Shown here: piece by piece, positions 6,878 through 15,533 of the stretch
Layout of the letters: every line of letters begins with the position of its first letter
How positions within the stretch are numbered: position 1 is the stretch's first letter
DNA from: Planctomycetota bacterium
Lineage (GTDB): Bacteria; Planctomycetota; MHYJ01; WSZJ01
Assembly (NCBI GenBank): GCA_016190145.1
Contig: JACPRD010000192.1
Coordinates: forward strand, 1 to 37,072
Length of the DNA: 37,072 nucleotides
Reading direction: 5' to 3'
Made by a program: the position numbers and the translations under genes
Notes under the pieces: model-generated
What the model was told of the DNA's origin: nothing
The model's database searches: none
Seen by the model: only the letters and a program-made list of their open reading frames with translations

Positions 6878-8203
6878 CTACATCTGTGCGACCACGGCAT
6901 CTCCAAACTGCGAGCACTTCACCTCCTTAGCCCCCTCCATCTGCCGCGCAAAGTCATACGTCACCGTCTTGCTCCCGATCGCCCCGTCCAGCCCCTTGAG
7001 GATCAGGTCCGCGACCTCCGTCCACCCCATGTACCGGAACATCATCTCGCCGCTCAGGATGACGCTTCCCGGGTTGACCTTGTCTTGGTTGGCGTACTTC
7101 GGCGCGGTGCCGTGGGTGGCTTCGAAGATGGCGTGGCCGGAGATGTAGTTGATGTTGCCGCCGGGGGCGATGCCGATGCCGCCGACCTGGGCGGCGAGGG
7201 CGTCGGAGAGGTAATCGCCGTTCAGGTTGAGCGTGGCGATGACGTCGAAGTCCTCGGGGCGGGTCAGGACCTGCTGGAGGGTGATGTCGGCGATGGAGTC
7301 CTTGATGAGGACGGCGCCGCGGGCGAGGGCGGTCTTCTGCTCGGTGTTGGCGGAGTCTTCGCCGGCTTCGGCCTTGGTTTTCTCCCAGCGGGACCAGGTG
7401 TAGACCTTGTCGCCGAAGTACTGCTCGGCGGCGGCGTAGGCCCAGTCGCGGAAGGCGCCTTCGGTGTACTTCATGATGTTGCCCTTGTGGACGATGGTGA
7501 CGGACTTGCGTTTGGTGGCGAGGGCGTAGGCGATGGCGCTGTGCATGAGGCGGACGGTGCCGGACCAGGAGACGGGCTTGATGCCGATGCCGACCTGGAC
7601 CTGGTTCTGGACGTTGGGGGCGCCGACGGCGTGCCAGAACTGCTCGGCTTTTTCCTTCGTGCCGAAGCGGATCTTCTCGAAGTCCTTGGGGAAGTTCTCG
7701 CGAATGAAGTCGAGGATCTTCTGGGCTTCGGGGGAGCCGGCGGGGTACTCGATGCCGGCGTAGATGTCCTCGGTATTCTCGCGGAAGATGACCATGTCGA
7801 CTTTTTCGGGGTGTTTCACGGGCGAAGGGACTCCCTTGAACCAGCGGACGGGGCGGAGGCAGACGTAGAGGTCGAGCATCTGGCGGAGGGCGACGTTGAG
7901 GGAGCGGATGCCCTTGCCGACGGGAGTAGTGAGGGGGCCCTTGATGCCGACGAGGTAGTCGCGGAACGCCTGGACGGTTTCGTCGGGGAGCCAGTTCTTG
8001 AACTTCTGGAAGGCGGTTTCGCCGGCGAAGACTTCGAGCCACTCGACCTTGCGCTTGCCGCCGTAGGCTTTTTCGACGGCGGCGTCGAAGACGCGAACGC
8101 TGGCGGCCCAGATGTCGGGGCCGGTGCCGTCGCCGCGGATGAAGGGCAGCGTCGGGTTGTCGGGGACGTGCAGCTTGCCTTGCTTCGTGGTGATTTTCGC
8201 CAT
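6878..8203 (-). CDS. icd: Isocitrate dehydrogenase (NADP type)
   Basis: 441 residues. It catalyses oxidative decarboxylation of isocitrate to 2-oxoglutarate in the TCA cycle, in the cytoplasm. Landmarks are [12 protein letters not shown] near the N-terminus, [10 protein letters not shown] (containing the substrate-binding, regulatory Ser of E. coli Icd), the metal-site region [28 protein letters not shown] (catalytic Lys), [24 protein letters not shown] and [12 protein letters not shown]. Length and order match bacterial homodimeric Icd. I place the start at 8203 because the family begins here; further upstream the frame reads translated heptamer repeats. AAGGAT lies about 11 nt before the ATG. 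The gene's 3' end is the border of the A/T-richer defence block. Confidence 0.97.
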   Translation of the reverse strand: MAKITTKQGKLHVPDNPTLPFIRGDGTGPDIWAASVRVFDAAVEKAYGGKRKVEWLEVFAGETAFQKFKNWLPDETVQAFRDYLVGIKGPLTTPVGKGIRSLNVALRQMLDLYVCLRPVRWFKGVPSPVKHPEKVDMVIFRENTEDIYAGIEYPAGSPEAQKILDFIRENFPKDFEKIRFGTKEKAEQFWHAVGAPNVQNQVQVGIGIKPVSWSGTVRLMHSAIAYALATKRKSVTIVHKGNIMKYTEGAFRDWAYAAAEQYFGDKVYTWSRWEKTKAEAGEDSANTEQKTALARGAVLIKDSIADITLQQVLTRPEDFDVIATLNLNGDYLSDALAAQVGGIGIAPGGNINYISGHAIFEATHGTAPKYANQDKVNPGSVILSGEMMFRYMGWTEVADLILKGLDGAIGSKTVTYDFARQMEGAKEVKCSQFGDAVVAQM

Positions 8204-8226
8204 GGGTGGGGTGGATCCTTCGTCGG

Positions 8227-8437
8227 GGGTTCGGTGTTCGGCGTTCGGGGTTCGGCGTTGGGGGGGACGGTCGGGCGGGAGGGCTCGGTTTTTGGCGTTA
8301 GGGGTTAGGTGTGAGGGGTGAGGAAGTGCAGGGGGCAGGGCTGGGAGGACATTGTTTCGCGGGGGGACGCTGCGGGCAAGGAATTCGGTGGGGGGCGCGC
8401 GCAACGCCGAACGCCGAACACCGAACGCCGAACTTCG
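8227..8437. repeat. GTTCGGC heptamer hairpin, locus A
   Basis: The left arm (8229-8259) repeats GTTCGGT, GTTCGGC, GTTCGGG and GTTCGGC in phase. The right arm (8402-8433) carries the complementary words GCCGAAC and ACCGAAC. The arms pair almost throughout, leaving a loop of about 140 nt that contains worn words such as GTTAGGG. The locus lies between two divergent genes, beginning 24 nt before the icd start, so it is not a terminator. Confidence 0.85.
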
Positions 8438-8492
8438 AGCCGGGGGGGCCTTGGATCCGGGCAATCGTGCTGGGCTGTGTCCGGATTCTGGC

Positions 8493-8498
8493 TAGAAT
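8493..8498 (+). promoter_or_regulatory. -10 box TAGAAT, leaderless start
   Basis: TAGAAT ends 8 nt before the ATG at 8507. An identical box at identical spacing precedes the amidohydrolase gene at 13890. Confidence 0.5.
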
Positions 8499-8506
8499 CC
8501 CGCGCC

Positions 8507-9133
8507 ATGAGCGACGCGCCGGAAACACGGCAGGTCAGCGCCACCCGCCGCATGGCCCGCACGCTGGCGCGCGTGCCGCGGAATCCTGCGTTCGGCTGGT
8601 TCCTGATCGCGACGGGGGCGGTGCTGTACCTCGTTGCGATCTTCAACCCGGTGGTCGACTTCCAGACCTCCCCGAGCGGTCACTTCGGACTCCACTCGCA
8701 CCGGGGGCTGGGAGGGTGGGAGGCCCTTTGGGTCTCGATCGCCCACCTGCGCACGTTCGTGACCGGAGGCGAGGGCAAGTACCCGAGGCACGAGGGCTGG
8801 GCGGCGCTGGCGGGGTTGGCCAACATCGCCCTGCTGACGGGGATGGTCGCCGTGGTGTTCGCGAGGACGCGCCGGAAGTGTTTCCCCGTGGTCTGCACGG
8901 TGGGGCTGGCGGCGGTGGGGGTCGTTCTGACGGGGCTCTGGGTCGAGTTCACGGAGAAGCTGAACGGGTGGGAGGTCGAGTGGACGGACGGCGCGTACCC
9001 GTGGGGGATGGCGTTCCTGTGCATCGGGATCGGGGTTCTGCTGAGGTGGCGGGACCTGAGCCCGGAGAGGATCGAGAAGAGGAAACTGGAGAAACAGGAA
9101 AAGATGGGGCGGCTGGAAAGGCACGGGGTGTGA
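8507..9133 (+). CDS. Four-helix membrane protein of unknown function
   Basis: 208 residues with four hydrophobic spans: FGWFLIATGAVLYLVAIFN, then WAALAGLANIALLTGMVAVV, VVCTVGLAAVGVVLTGLWV and WGMAFLCIGIGVLLRW. A basic N-terminal tail precedes them, and a highly charged C-terminal tail rich in K, E and R follows the last span. No catalytic motif or known family was recognised. The start is supported by the TAGAAT box 8 nt upstream; there is no Shine-Dalgarno, in keeping with leaderless expression. It is transcribed divergently from icd with hairpin locus A between them. Confidence 0.7.
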   Translation: MSDAPETRQVSATRRMARTLARVPRNPAFGWFLIATGAVLYLVAIFNPVVDFQTSPSGHFGLHSHRGLGGWEALWVSIAHLRTFVTGGEGKYPRHEGWAALAGLANIALLTGMVAVVFARTRRKCFPVVCTVGLAAVGVVLTGLWVEFTEKLNGWEVEWTDGAYPWGMAFLCIGIGVLLRWRDLSPERIEKRKLEKQEKMGRLERHGV

Positions 9134-9154
9134 GACTTTCGCCGGCGACCACGA

Positions 9155-9300
9155 CATCCGCCTTTATCCTCCTTTATCATTTTCCCAAGCCTTTTCTATC
9201 CTCGTAAATCCCGTCTCATCCTCTCTTTCTGGATGAAAGGCAGGATGAACGGCGGATAAGCACGGCCTGGGAAGAGGATAAGAGCGGATGAAGGCGGGTT
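9155..9300. repeat. Imperfect palindrome built on TTATCC/CATCC words, locus D
   Basis: The left half (9155-9232) contains CATCCGC, TTATCCTCC, TTATCAT, CTATCCTC and CATCCTC. The right half (9233-9294) contains the complements GGATGAA, GGATAAG, GAGGATAAG and GCGGATGAAGG in reverse order. With gaps the halves pair into one long hairpin. Further words (TTCATCCTC, TTATCGC) follow at 9321-9342. The repeat unit is less regular than at other loci. Confidence 0.65.
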
Positions 9301-9396
9301 CACGCGTTTGGGAACTTTGGCTTCATCCTCGGGCTTATCGCGGGCACACTCCGATTTCCCGAAAGCTCACTTCCCTGAATTCACTCGGAGCCACCC

Positions 9397-9975
9397 ATGC
9401 GCCTCGTCCTCGCCGCCGCCGCCCTCCTGCTCTGCCTCCCGCTCCACGCCGAGGATTCCGACGTCTCGCGTTTCGACGCCTTCATGCGCAAATGGACGGA
9501 GATCGCGGCGAAGCGGGAAAAGGGCGACCGCAAGTCCTTCGACGTGAAGGTCGTGGAGCCCGACGGGTTCGAGTACAAGGCCCGGGTCGACACCACCGTC
9601 GGGCGCACGACCGAGGACGGCGAGAAGGTCGTCGTGAAGCACGCGACGATCGAGGACGTCGAGAAGCTCCAGGAGCGGGCTTCGGCGCTGCCGGCGATCG
9701 TCGTCGGCGACCGCTGGGAGGAGCCGCTTCCCGTCACTTACCCTGACGACGCGAGGATCACGGTCGAGGAGGGGGTGGAGCTCAAGGTCGGGGACGCGAC
9801 GCTCAAGTGCACGAAGCTCACGAGCGAGCAGGACGGCACGGAGGGGCTCAAGATCCGGATGGAAATCTGGATCACCGACCAGGACAACCTCGGCGTCGTG
9901 AGAATGGTCTCGGAGAGCGGGCCTTCGCGCTCCCTGGCCTGCACGCTGAAAAAATGGTCCGTCGCGGCGAAGTAA
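9397..9975 (+). CDS. Exported protein of unknown function
   Basis: 192 residues. MRLVLAAAALLLCLPLHA is a clear Sec signal peptide cleaved near residue 18. The mature part is hydrophilic and rich in beta strands, with a pattern of V/K/D residues (FDVKVVEPDGFEY, VVVKHATIEDVEKL). It contains no cysteine pair or enzyme motif except a lone CTK near the C-terminus. GGAG lies 7 nt upstream of the ATG. The AAA ATPase gene follows after 18 nt on the same strand but has its own -10-like box. I do not recognise the family. Confidence 0.65.
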   Translation: MRLVLAAAALLLCLPLHAEDSDVSRFDAFMRKWTEIAAKREKGDRKSFDVKVVEPDGFEYKARVDTTVGRTTEDGEKVVVKHATIEDVEKLQERASALPAIVVGDRWEEPLPVTYPDDARITVEEGVELKVGDATLKCTKLTSEQDGTEGLKIRMEIWITDQDNLGVVRMVSESGPSRSLACTLKKWSVAAK

Positions 9976-9980
9976 TCGCG

Positions 9981-9986
9981 GACAAT
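9981..9986 (+). promoter_or_regulatory. -10-like box GACAAT before the AAA ATPase gene
   Basis: GACAAT ends 7 nt before the ATG at 9994, and no ribosome site lies between. This matches the leaderless pattern at other genes. Confidence 0.35.
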
Positions 9987-9993
9987 ACGCCGC

Positions 9994-11154
9994 ATGCCCA
10001 GCGCCGAGTTCTACCTCGAACGGTTCGCGCACCACAAGGAGGCCGGCCTGTCCGCGCGGCGGGCGGGGAACTTCAAGGAAGCGCGGTATCAGCTGCTCCG
10101 GTCGGCGGAGTACCTGATGCGGCTCTCGGAGCTTTCCGAGGGCAAGCTGAAGGAAGCGCGGCTCAAGAACGCGCGCGAGCTGCTCACGCTGGCCAAGGAC
10201 CTGCCGGAGTCGGCGGAAGCGGCTTCCGAGTGGAAGGAAGACGACGAGGCGCCCGGCCGGCCCGACGCGGCGCCGGCGGAAGCGGGGGCGTCGCCGAAGA
10301 AGCACGGCAAGGCGGGCGACTGGATCGTGCGCGAGAAGCCGAAGGTGAAGTTCGCGGACATCGCGGGGCTGGAGGAGGCGAAGAAGCAGATCCGGATCAA
10401 GATGATCTACCCGTTCACGCACGCGGAGAAGGCGGCGAAGTACGGCGTGACGAAGGGCGGCGGGATCCTGCTCTACGGGCCGCCGGGGACGGGCAAGACG
10501 ATGATGGCGCGCGCGGTGGCGGCGGAGCTGGAGGCGACGTTCTTCTGCGTGACGCCGAGCCGGATCCTGTCGAAATGGGTGGGCGAGGCGGAGAAGAACA
10601 TCGCGAACCTGTTCGGCGAGGCGCGCGAGGCGGGGCGGTCGATCGTGTTCATCGACGAGATCGAGAGCCTGCTGCCGAGCCGGCGCGACCAGGAGTCGAA
10701 CGTGATGCAGCGGCTCGTGCCGTCGATCCTCTCGGAGATGGACGGGTTCGGCGGGCGGAGCGAGGCGCGCACGATCCTGTTCATGGGCGCGACCAACGAG
10801 CCGTGGGCGCTCGACTACGCGGCGATGCGCCCCGGGCGGTTCGACGAGAAGATCTACATCGCGCTGCCCGACGCGCCGGCGCGCCGCCAGATCCTGGAGA
10901 TGAACCTCGAGAACGCGCCTCTGGCGGGGGGCGTGGACCTCGACGCGCTCGCTGCGCGGCTCGACGGATACTCCGGCGCGGACATCGCGTATCTCGTGCG
11001 CAAGGTGAAGGAGGAGCTGTTCGAGGACTCCGTCGAGCAGAACGCGGAGCGCGCGATGGATCTGTCCGCGTTCGATGAAGCGCTCAAGACGCTGAAGCCG
11101 AGCGTGCAGAAGGACGATTTGAAGAGGTTTGACGAGTTCAGGAAAAAAGCCTGA
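9994..11154 (+). CDS. VPS4/spastin-like AAA ATPase with MIT-like N-terminus
   Basis: 386 residues. Residues 1-75 are a charged helical bundle whose pattern (GNFKEARYQLLRSAEYL, then KNARELLTLAKDL) resembles the MIT domain of eukaryotic and archaeal VPS4-type ATPases. A Pro/Ala/Glu-rich linker (75-110) follows, then one AAA module. Walker A is GPPGTGKT (162-169) and Walker B is IVFIDE (217-222). The second region of homology is FMGATNEPWALDYAAMRPGRFDEKIYI, with sensor Asn and Arg fingers. The C-terminal helix is YSGADIAYLVRKVKEE. Such enzymes disassemble or unfold protein complexes as hexamers. The MIT assignment is by pattern only; a TPR-like or plain helical adaptor is an alternative. The gene has no membrane segment. 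Its substrate is unknown. Confidence 0.85.
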   Translation: MPSAEFYLERFAHHKEAGLSARRAGNFKEARYQLLRSAEYLMRLSELSEGKLKEARLKNARELLTLAKDLPESAEAASEWKEDDEAPGRPDAAPAEAGASPKKHGKAGDWIVREKPKVKFADIAGLEEAKKQIRIKMIYPFTHAEKAAKYGVTKGGGILLYGPPGTGKTMMARAVAAELEATFFCVTPSRILSKWVGEAEKNIANLFGEAREAGRSIVFIDEIESLLPSRRDQESNVMQRLVPSILSEMDGFGGRSEARTILFMGATNEPWALDYAAMRPGRFDEKIYIALPDAPARRQILEMNLENAPLAGGVDLDALAARLDGYSGADIAYLVRKVKEELFEDSVEQNAERAMDLSAFDEALKTLKPSVQKDDLKRFDEFRKKA

Positions 11155-11165
11155 CGGTTGTCCGG

Positions 11166-11340
11166 GTTCGGCGTTCGGAGTTCGGCGTTCGGCGTTGACG
11201 CGGTCGAGCCCGCAGGGCGATCCGGTCGGTTCTTGAGCCTGCGGGGTTCGGCGTTCGGAGTTCGGCGTTCGGCGTTGACGCCAGGGCAGCCGAGCGACCG
11301 GTCGGACGAAACGCCGAACACCGAACGCCGAACGCCGAAC
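11166..11340. repeat. GTTCGGC heptamer arrays, locus B
   Basis: Two identical direct arrays of five heptamers (GTTCGGC, GTTCGGA, GTTCGGC, GTTCGGC, GTTGACG) lie at 11166-11200 and 11246-11280, exactly 80 bp apart. An inverted array (GCCGAAC, ACCGAAC words) lies at 11311-11340. The first array plus its flank CGGTCGAGC is repeated at 13490-13533. The array ends 5 nt before the -10 box of the hydrolase gene. Confidence 0.9.
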
Positions 11341-11345
11341 GGGGC

Positions 11346-11351
11346 TATGAT
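11346..11351 (+). promoter_or_regulatory. -10 box TATGAT, leaderless hydrolase gene
   Basis: TATGAT ends 7 nt before the ATG at 11359 and directly follows the inverted heptamer array of locus B. Confidence 0.5.
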
Positions 11352-11358
11352 CGCGAGC

Positions 11359-13473
11359 ATGCGGACGATCCTCGTCTTCGCGGCGATCACGGGTTCGTGC
11401 TTCGCGCAGATACCGGATGACGTGCGGTCCGAGCAGCGGGAGATCGTCCAGGCCGCGAAGGAGTCAAAGCTCTTCTCCGCGAAACGCTACGACGCGCTGA
11501 TCGAGCGCATCGGCGCAATTACCGACGCGGACGGCGCGCGGGCGCTCTTCCGCGACCTCGTGCAGCTCGCGTACGACCACGAGACTGGCGACGAATACAT
11601 CATCCAGCTCTGCGGAACGCTCGAGCGCGCGGACATGCGCGCGGTGGGCTGGGAGGCGCTTCCAGAGGAGATCGAACTCGAACGGCTGACGCTCGCGGAC
11701 GGGCGCGTGCTGGTGGGGACGGGCGGGCTGCTCGCGGCGCGGCATCCGGAGCTGGAGGCGAAGGCGCTCGCGGGGCAGCGGCTGATGAGCCCGAACGTCG
11801 GGCTGACGGGCATCGGGAATTTCTGGGTGGCGCGCGAGCAGGTGAAGAAGGCGGACCGCGTGAAAGTGAAGCGGCCGCGGGCGTTTCTCGTGAGCGAGCG
11901 CGGGCGGCGGGTGGTGGACGGGCGGCTGGTGGTCGAGGGGGACTGGCTGCGGCCGGGCGAGGGAACGCGGGTGGAGGCGATCGCGCTCGACCTCGTGGAC
12001 GCGGGGAACGGCGGCGCGCTGTTCGCGAACGAGGAGCTGGGGCTGCGCACGGCGTGGCGGACGGCGGAGGCGCGCGGGCTCGACGTGCGCGAGGAGTGGC
12101 GGGAAGAGCTGGGGTGGAACGATGGCGGGAAGCCGCCGGAGGAAGCTGCGCCGGGCGAGGGACCGCACGAGGAGCTTCGCAAAAAGGCGCCCGGCGTCGA
12201 GTGGCCCGAGCCGTTCGACGTGGAGCCGGCGGTGAAGCTCGCCGTCGAGAAGCTGGACGTCAAGCTCGAGGGCGACGCGGAGGCCGACCTGCTGCGCCTG
12301 CGATTCGCGTACACCTACGGCGGCCGCCCGCCCGCACTCGCGCTCGACGACCCGCGCAAGTTCCGCCAGTTGGAAAACGCCGTGCACGCGTTCCTGCGCG
12401 GCGGGCCGATCGAGGACGTGCTCAAAACCGGCGCGGACTTCGCCACCGTCGCCGCCGCCGTGCGATTCGCCCCCGACTTCGACGCGCCCCCCGAGCCCGG
12501 CCTCGACGCCGATGGCGTCTGGATCCGCTTCCCGAAAGCGTACGGCCCGTGGCGACGCCGCCCGCTCCTCCTCGTCCTCCACGGCCAGTATCGCGTCCCC
12601 GAGTACGACTTCGGCCTGTGGACCGCCCTCCCCGGCGCGCGCGACTTCGTCGTGGCGGCGCCGACCTACGGCTCGACCGCCGGCACCGCGCGCTCCCCCG
12701 CCGCCGACGACGAGATCCTGCGCGTCGTGCGCCGCCTGTCGCTCACGCGCAACGTCGACCCCGACCGCATCTTCGTCACCGGCATCTCGATGGGCGGCGC
12801 GCTGACCTGGCGGCTCATCCAGTCCTACCCCTCGCGCTGGGCCGCCGCGGGCCCGGAGATCCACGGCCCCAAGGAGTACGCCGGCAAGTTCGGCCAGCTC
12901 CGCAACGTCGCGGGGCTTCCGATTTATCTCATGGAAGGGGAATTCGACGGCCTGAACACCCTCTATTCCCGCGCGGCGGTCCCGCAGCTCCGCGGGTGGA
13001 ACGCGCCCATCACGCACATCGAGGCGCGCAATTACGGGCACGACCGGCTGGTGTGGCTGTACCCGCGTTTTCTGAAGTGGCTCGAAGGCCGCCGCCGCGA
13101 GGCGCACCCGGTCCGCGTCGAGCACTGGGCGATGAACGCGTTCGAAGGCGAGTCGTCGTGGCTCGCGATCCGGGCCGCGAAAGGCGCCGCGGCGTTCAAG
13201 ATGAAGGATGGCGCGTTCAACCCGAATGATCTGTGCGGCGTCGAGGCGATCTATGAGAACGGCGTGATCACGCTGAAGACGCTCGGCGGTCGGCCGTCCG
13301 AGATCGAGATCTTCTTCGATCCCGCGATCATGGGATCCGCGATCGAGGTTCGGAGTGCGTCGAAGACCCTGATCTGGAAACCTGTGGGCTCGGTGAGGTT
13401 CATGCTGGAGCGCGTCCGGGAGACGGGGGATCGGGAGCAGGTGTTTGCTGATTCGGTGAGAGTTGGACTGTAG
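11359..13473 (+). CDS. Exported alpha/beta-hydrolase (esterase/peptidase-like)
   Basis: 704 residues. MRTILVFAAITGSCFAQ is a Sec signal peptide. The N-terminal half (to about residue 340) is unassigned. The hydrolase core starts at LLLVLHGQYRVPEYDFG, which carries the HG of the oxyanion region. It continues with the nucleophile elbow GISMGG (Ser at about 477), a candidate Asp at about 530 in EGEFDGLN, and His at about 561 in NYGHDRLV. This gives a complete Ser-Asp-His triad in the order of PHB-depolymerase/prolyl-oligopeptidase-like enzymes. About 130 residues follow, predicted beta-rich. It probably acts outside the cytoplasm on an ester or peptide; the substrate is not readable. The gene is flanked by inverted copies of the GTTCGGC double array. 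An ATG at 11347 would also be in frame. Confidence 0.8.
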   Translation: MRTILVFAAITGSCFAQIPDDVRSEQREIVQAAKESKLFSAKRYDALIERIGAITDADGARALFRDLVQLAYDHETGDEYIIQLCGTLERADMRAVGWEALPEEIELERLTLADGRVLVGTGGLLAARHPELEAKALAGQRLMSPNVGLTGIGNFWVAREQVKKADRVKVKRPRAFLVSERGRRVVDGRLVVEGDWLRPGEGTRVEAIALDLVDAGNGGALFANEELGLRTAWRTAEARGLDVREEWREELGWNDGGKPPEEAAPGEGPHEELRKKAPGVEWPEPFDVEPAVKLAVEKLDVKLEGDAEADLLRLRFAYTYGGRPPALALDDPRKFRQLENAVHAFLRGGPIEDVLKTGADFATVAAAVRFAPDFDAPPEPGLDADGVWIRFPKAYGPWRRRPLLLVLHGQYRVPEYDFGLWTALPGARDFVVAAPTYGSTAGTARSPAADDEILRVVRRLSLTRNVDPDRIFVTGISMGGALTWRLIQSYPSRWAAAGPEIHGPKEYAGKFGQLRNVAGLPIYLMEGEFDGLNTLYSRAAVPQLRGWNAPITHIEARNYGHDRLVWLYPRFLKWLEGRRREAHPVRVEHWAMNAFEGESSWLAIRAAKGAAAFKMKDGAFNPNDLCGVEAIYENGVITLKTLGGRPSEIEIFFDPAIMGSAIEVRSASKTLIWKPVGSVRFMLERVRETGDREQVFADSVRVGL

Positions 13474-13489
13474 CGATCGCGCGGGCGGG

Positions 13490-13813
13490 GTTCGGCGTTC
13501 GGAGTTCGGCGTTCGGCGTTGACGCGGTCGAGCGCGCTTGGCGAGGCGATGGTTATTGAGCCTCCTGATCGACGTGCGTTGCCTGCTCCAGCGCCTGATC
13601 GAAGGCATCGAGCGGTGGTCCGGCCTGACCACTCCGACGACACCGCACGCCGAGCCACGCCGGCTCTCCCCCTCCCAACTCACGATAGCCCCCCGCCAAC
13701 CCCAACGCCGAACGCCGAACACCGAACGCCGAACCCCGCAGGCTCAAAAACCGGCCGCCCACCGAACCCCCCCGCCCACCTCAACGCCGAACGCCGAACG
13801 CCCATCGCCGAAC
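13490..13813. repeat. GTTCGGC heptamer arrays, locus C
   Basis: A direct array (13490-13524) is identical to those of locus B. About 180 nt later, two inverted arrays (13703-13734 and 13781-13813) are separated by a spacer containing CCCCGCAGGCTCAA. The inverted block is the reverse complement of the double array at 11166-11280, spacer included (GAGCCTGCGGGG). The remaining sequence up to the next gene shows no other feature. Confidence 0.9.
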
Positions 13814-13875
13814 CCGCCCGACCGTCCCCTCCCCCCAATACCGTGAGATCTGTTCAACCGAACCCCGCGCGCAGT

Positions 13876-13881
13876 TAGAAT
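13876..13881 (+). promoter_or_regulatory. -10 box TAGAAT, leaderless amidohydrolase gene
   Basis: TAGAAT ends 8 nt before the ATG at 13890. TTCAAC at about 13854 is a weak -35 candidate. Confidence 0.5.
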
Positions 13882-13889
13882 CCGCCCCC

Positions 13890-15494
13890 ATGCCCCGACT
13901 CCTCCTCGTAAACGGCCGCATCCGGACGATGGACCCCGCGTGGCCCGAACAGTCGGCCGTGGTCTGCGAGAACGGCCGGATCGCGTTCATCGGCGACGAC
14001 TTCACCGTCCGCGCGATGTACCGCGGCGACGACGAGGTCATCGATCTCGAAGGCAAGAGCGTCTTCCCGGCGTTTCACGACGCGCACACGCACTTCTACC
14101 ACTATGCGCTGACCCTGCGGCGGCTGAGGCTGGACGACTCCCACAGCGAACACAGCGCGTGCCAGTCCGTGAAAGGCACCGCCGAGCGCCTCCCCGCAGG
14201 CGAGTGGATCGTCGGGCGCGGGTGGAGCCTCTCGAAATGGGCCGCCGAGGATTTCCCGACGAAGGAATCGCTCGACGAAGCCGCGCCCGAACACCCCGTC
14301 GCCCTCGCGGCGAAGGACGGCCACACGTGGTGGGTCAACTCGAAAGCGCTCGCCGTGGCGGGCATCACCAAAGACACCCCGAACCCGAACGGCGGCGTCA
14401 TCGCGCGCGACGCGAACGGCGAACCGACGGGCATGCTGAAAGAGGCGGCCCTCGAGTTGATCAAAGGATTCATCACCAGCCCCCCCGAGAAAACCGTCAT
14501 GGGCGGCCTGCGCGACGCGACCGAACAGTTCCACTCGCTCGGGATCGCGCGCGTCGACATCGTCGCGGGCGCCATGGGGCGGGATGCCGAAATGGAAGAG
14601 GCGTTCCGGCTGTTCCAGCGGCTCGAAAAGCGCGGGCAGCTGGGCATGCGGATGACCGTGTACTTCCCGGGCCACGACCTGGACCGGTTGGTTTCGTGCG
14701 GGATGCGAAGCGGCTTCGGCAGCGACTGGTTGCGCTTCGGCGGCATCAAGCTCTACGCCGACGGCTCGCTCGGATCGCGCACCGCGGCGATGCTGGAGCC
14801 GTACGAGGGCGCGAAGGACGACCGCGGCGTCGAGGTGATCACCCCTTCCGACATGGCCGCGATCGTGAAGAAAGCCGCCGAGAACGGGATCGCGACGGCG
14901 ATCCACGCGATCGGCGACCGCGGCGTGCGCAATGCGCTCGACGCGTTCGAGGGCGCGAAGGCGGCGGCGGACGCGAACGGCCTGCGCCAGCGCCTCGAGC
15001 ACGCGCAGTGCGTCGCGCCCGAGGACGTCTCGCGGTTCGCTTCGCTCGGCGTCGTCGCGAGCGTGCAGCCGTGCCAGTTGATGGGCGACATCGACAACGC
15101 GGAGAAACTCTGGGGCCCGGAGCGCGCGCGTCGGACGTATCCACTGCGGAGCCTGCTCGCGGCGGGCGCGGTGCTGGCGATGGGGACGGACGTGCCGATC
15201 GAGCCGCCGGACCCGCGGCGGTCGCTCAAGGGCGCGGTGCTGCGGCCGCGCGAGGACGGGACGCCGTGGAACACGGAGGAGTGCATCTCGGCGTGGGACG
15301 CGATGCTCGGCTACACGCGCGGCGCGGCGTGGGCGGCAGGGGTCGAGGATCGCGCGGGCTCGATCGTGCCGGGGCGGCTCGCCGACCTCATGGTGTTCAG
15401 CGAAGACCCGATCGATCTCCCGACGAGCCGGATGACCGACGCCACCGTTGTGCTCACCGTCGTCGACGGCAAAGTCGTGTATAAGAAAAAGTAG
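13890..15494 (+). CDS. Amidohydrolase family 3 protein (YtcJ-like)
   Basis: 534 residues, the usual size for amidohydrolase_3 metal-dependent hydrolases. It opens with the beta-sandwich strand LLLVNGRIRTMDP, then VIDLEGKSVFPAFHDAHTHF, where HTH is the first metal pair of the TIM barrel. Further family blocks are GEWIVGRGWSLSKW, FGGIKLYADGSLGSRTAAM, IHAIGDRGVRNALDAFE, RLEHAQCV, and LAMGTDVPIEPPDPRRSLKGAV with the catalytic Asp, ending with PGRLADLMVFSEDPID. No signal peptide is present, so it is cytoplasmic. The substrate cannot be assigned; family members act on N-acyl, formamide or cyclic amide bonds. It stands alone between repeat loci C and E. Confidence 0.92.
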   Translation: MPRLLLVNGRIRTMDPAWPEQSAVVCENGRIAFIGDDFTVRAMYRGDDEVIDLEGKSVFPAFHDAHTHFYHYALTLRRLRLDDSHSEHSACQSVKGTAERLPAGEWIVGRGWSLSKWAAEDFPTKESLDEAAPEHPVALAAKDGHTWWVNSKALAVAGITKDTPNPNGGVIARDANGEPTGMLKEAALELIKGFITSPPEKTVMGGLRDATEQFHSLGIARVDIVAGAMGRDAEMEEAFRLFQRLEKRGQLGMRMTVYFPGHDLDRLVSCGMRSGFGSDWLRFGGIKLYADGSLGSRTAAMLEPYEGAKDDRGVEVITPSDMAAIVKKAAENGIATAIHAIGDRGVRNALDAFEGAKAAADANGLRQRLEHAQCVAPEDVSRFASLGVVASVQPCQLMGDIDNAEKLWGPERARRTYPLRSLLAAGAVLAMGTDVPIEPPDPRRSLKGAVLRPREDGTPWNTEECISAWDAMLGYTRGAAWAAGVEDRAGSIVPGRLADLMVFSEDPIDLPTSRMTDATVVLTVVDGKVVYKKK

Positions 15495-15533
15495 CGGAGA
15501 GTTGGCGGGCAGTTGCCGCGCGAACGGGCGTTC

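Noticed and set aside
6869-8308. Long 479-codon open frame on the plus strand opposite icd
   Set aside because: It mirrors the highly conserved icd frame, has biased Gly/Val/Asp composition and matches no family; a GC-rich antisense shadow.
8227-8437. Hairpin locus A as a transcription terminator
   Set aside because: It lies between two divergently transcribed genes, upstream of both, so it cannot terminate either.
8305-8528. Open frames reading repeated FGVRRSAFG or [10 protein letters not shown], also at 11158-11340, 13251-13658 and 13538-13878
   Set aside because: They are the GTTCGGC heptamer arrays read in one frame or another, with no conserved start or ribosome site.
11166-13813. CRISPR array
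   Set aside because: The repeats are 7-bp tandem words without unique spacers of constant length, and no cas genes are near.
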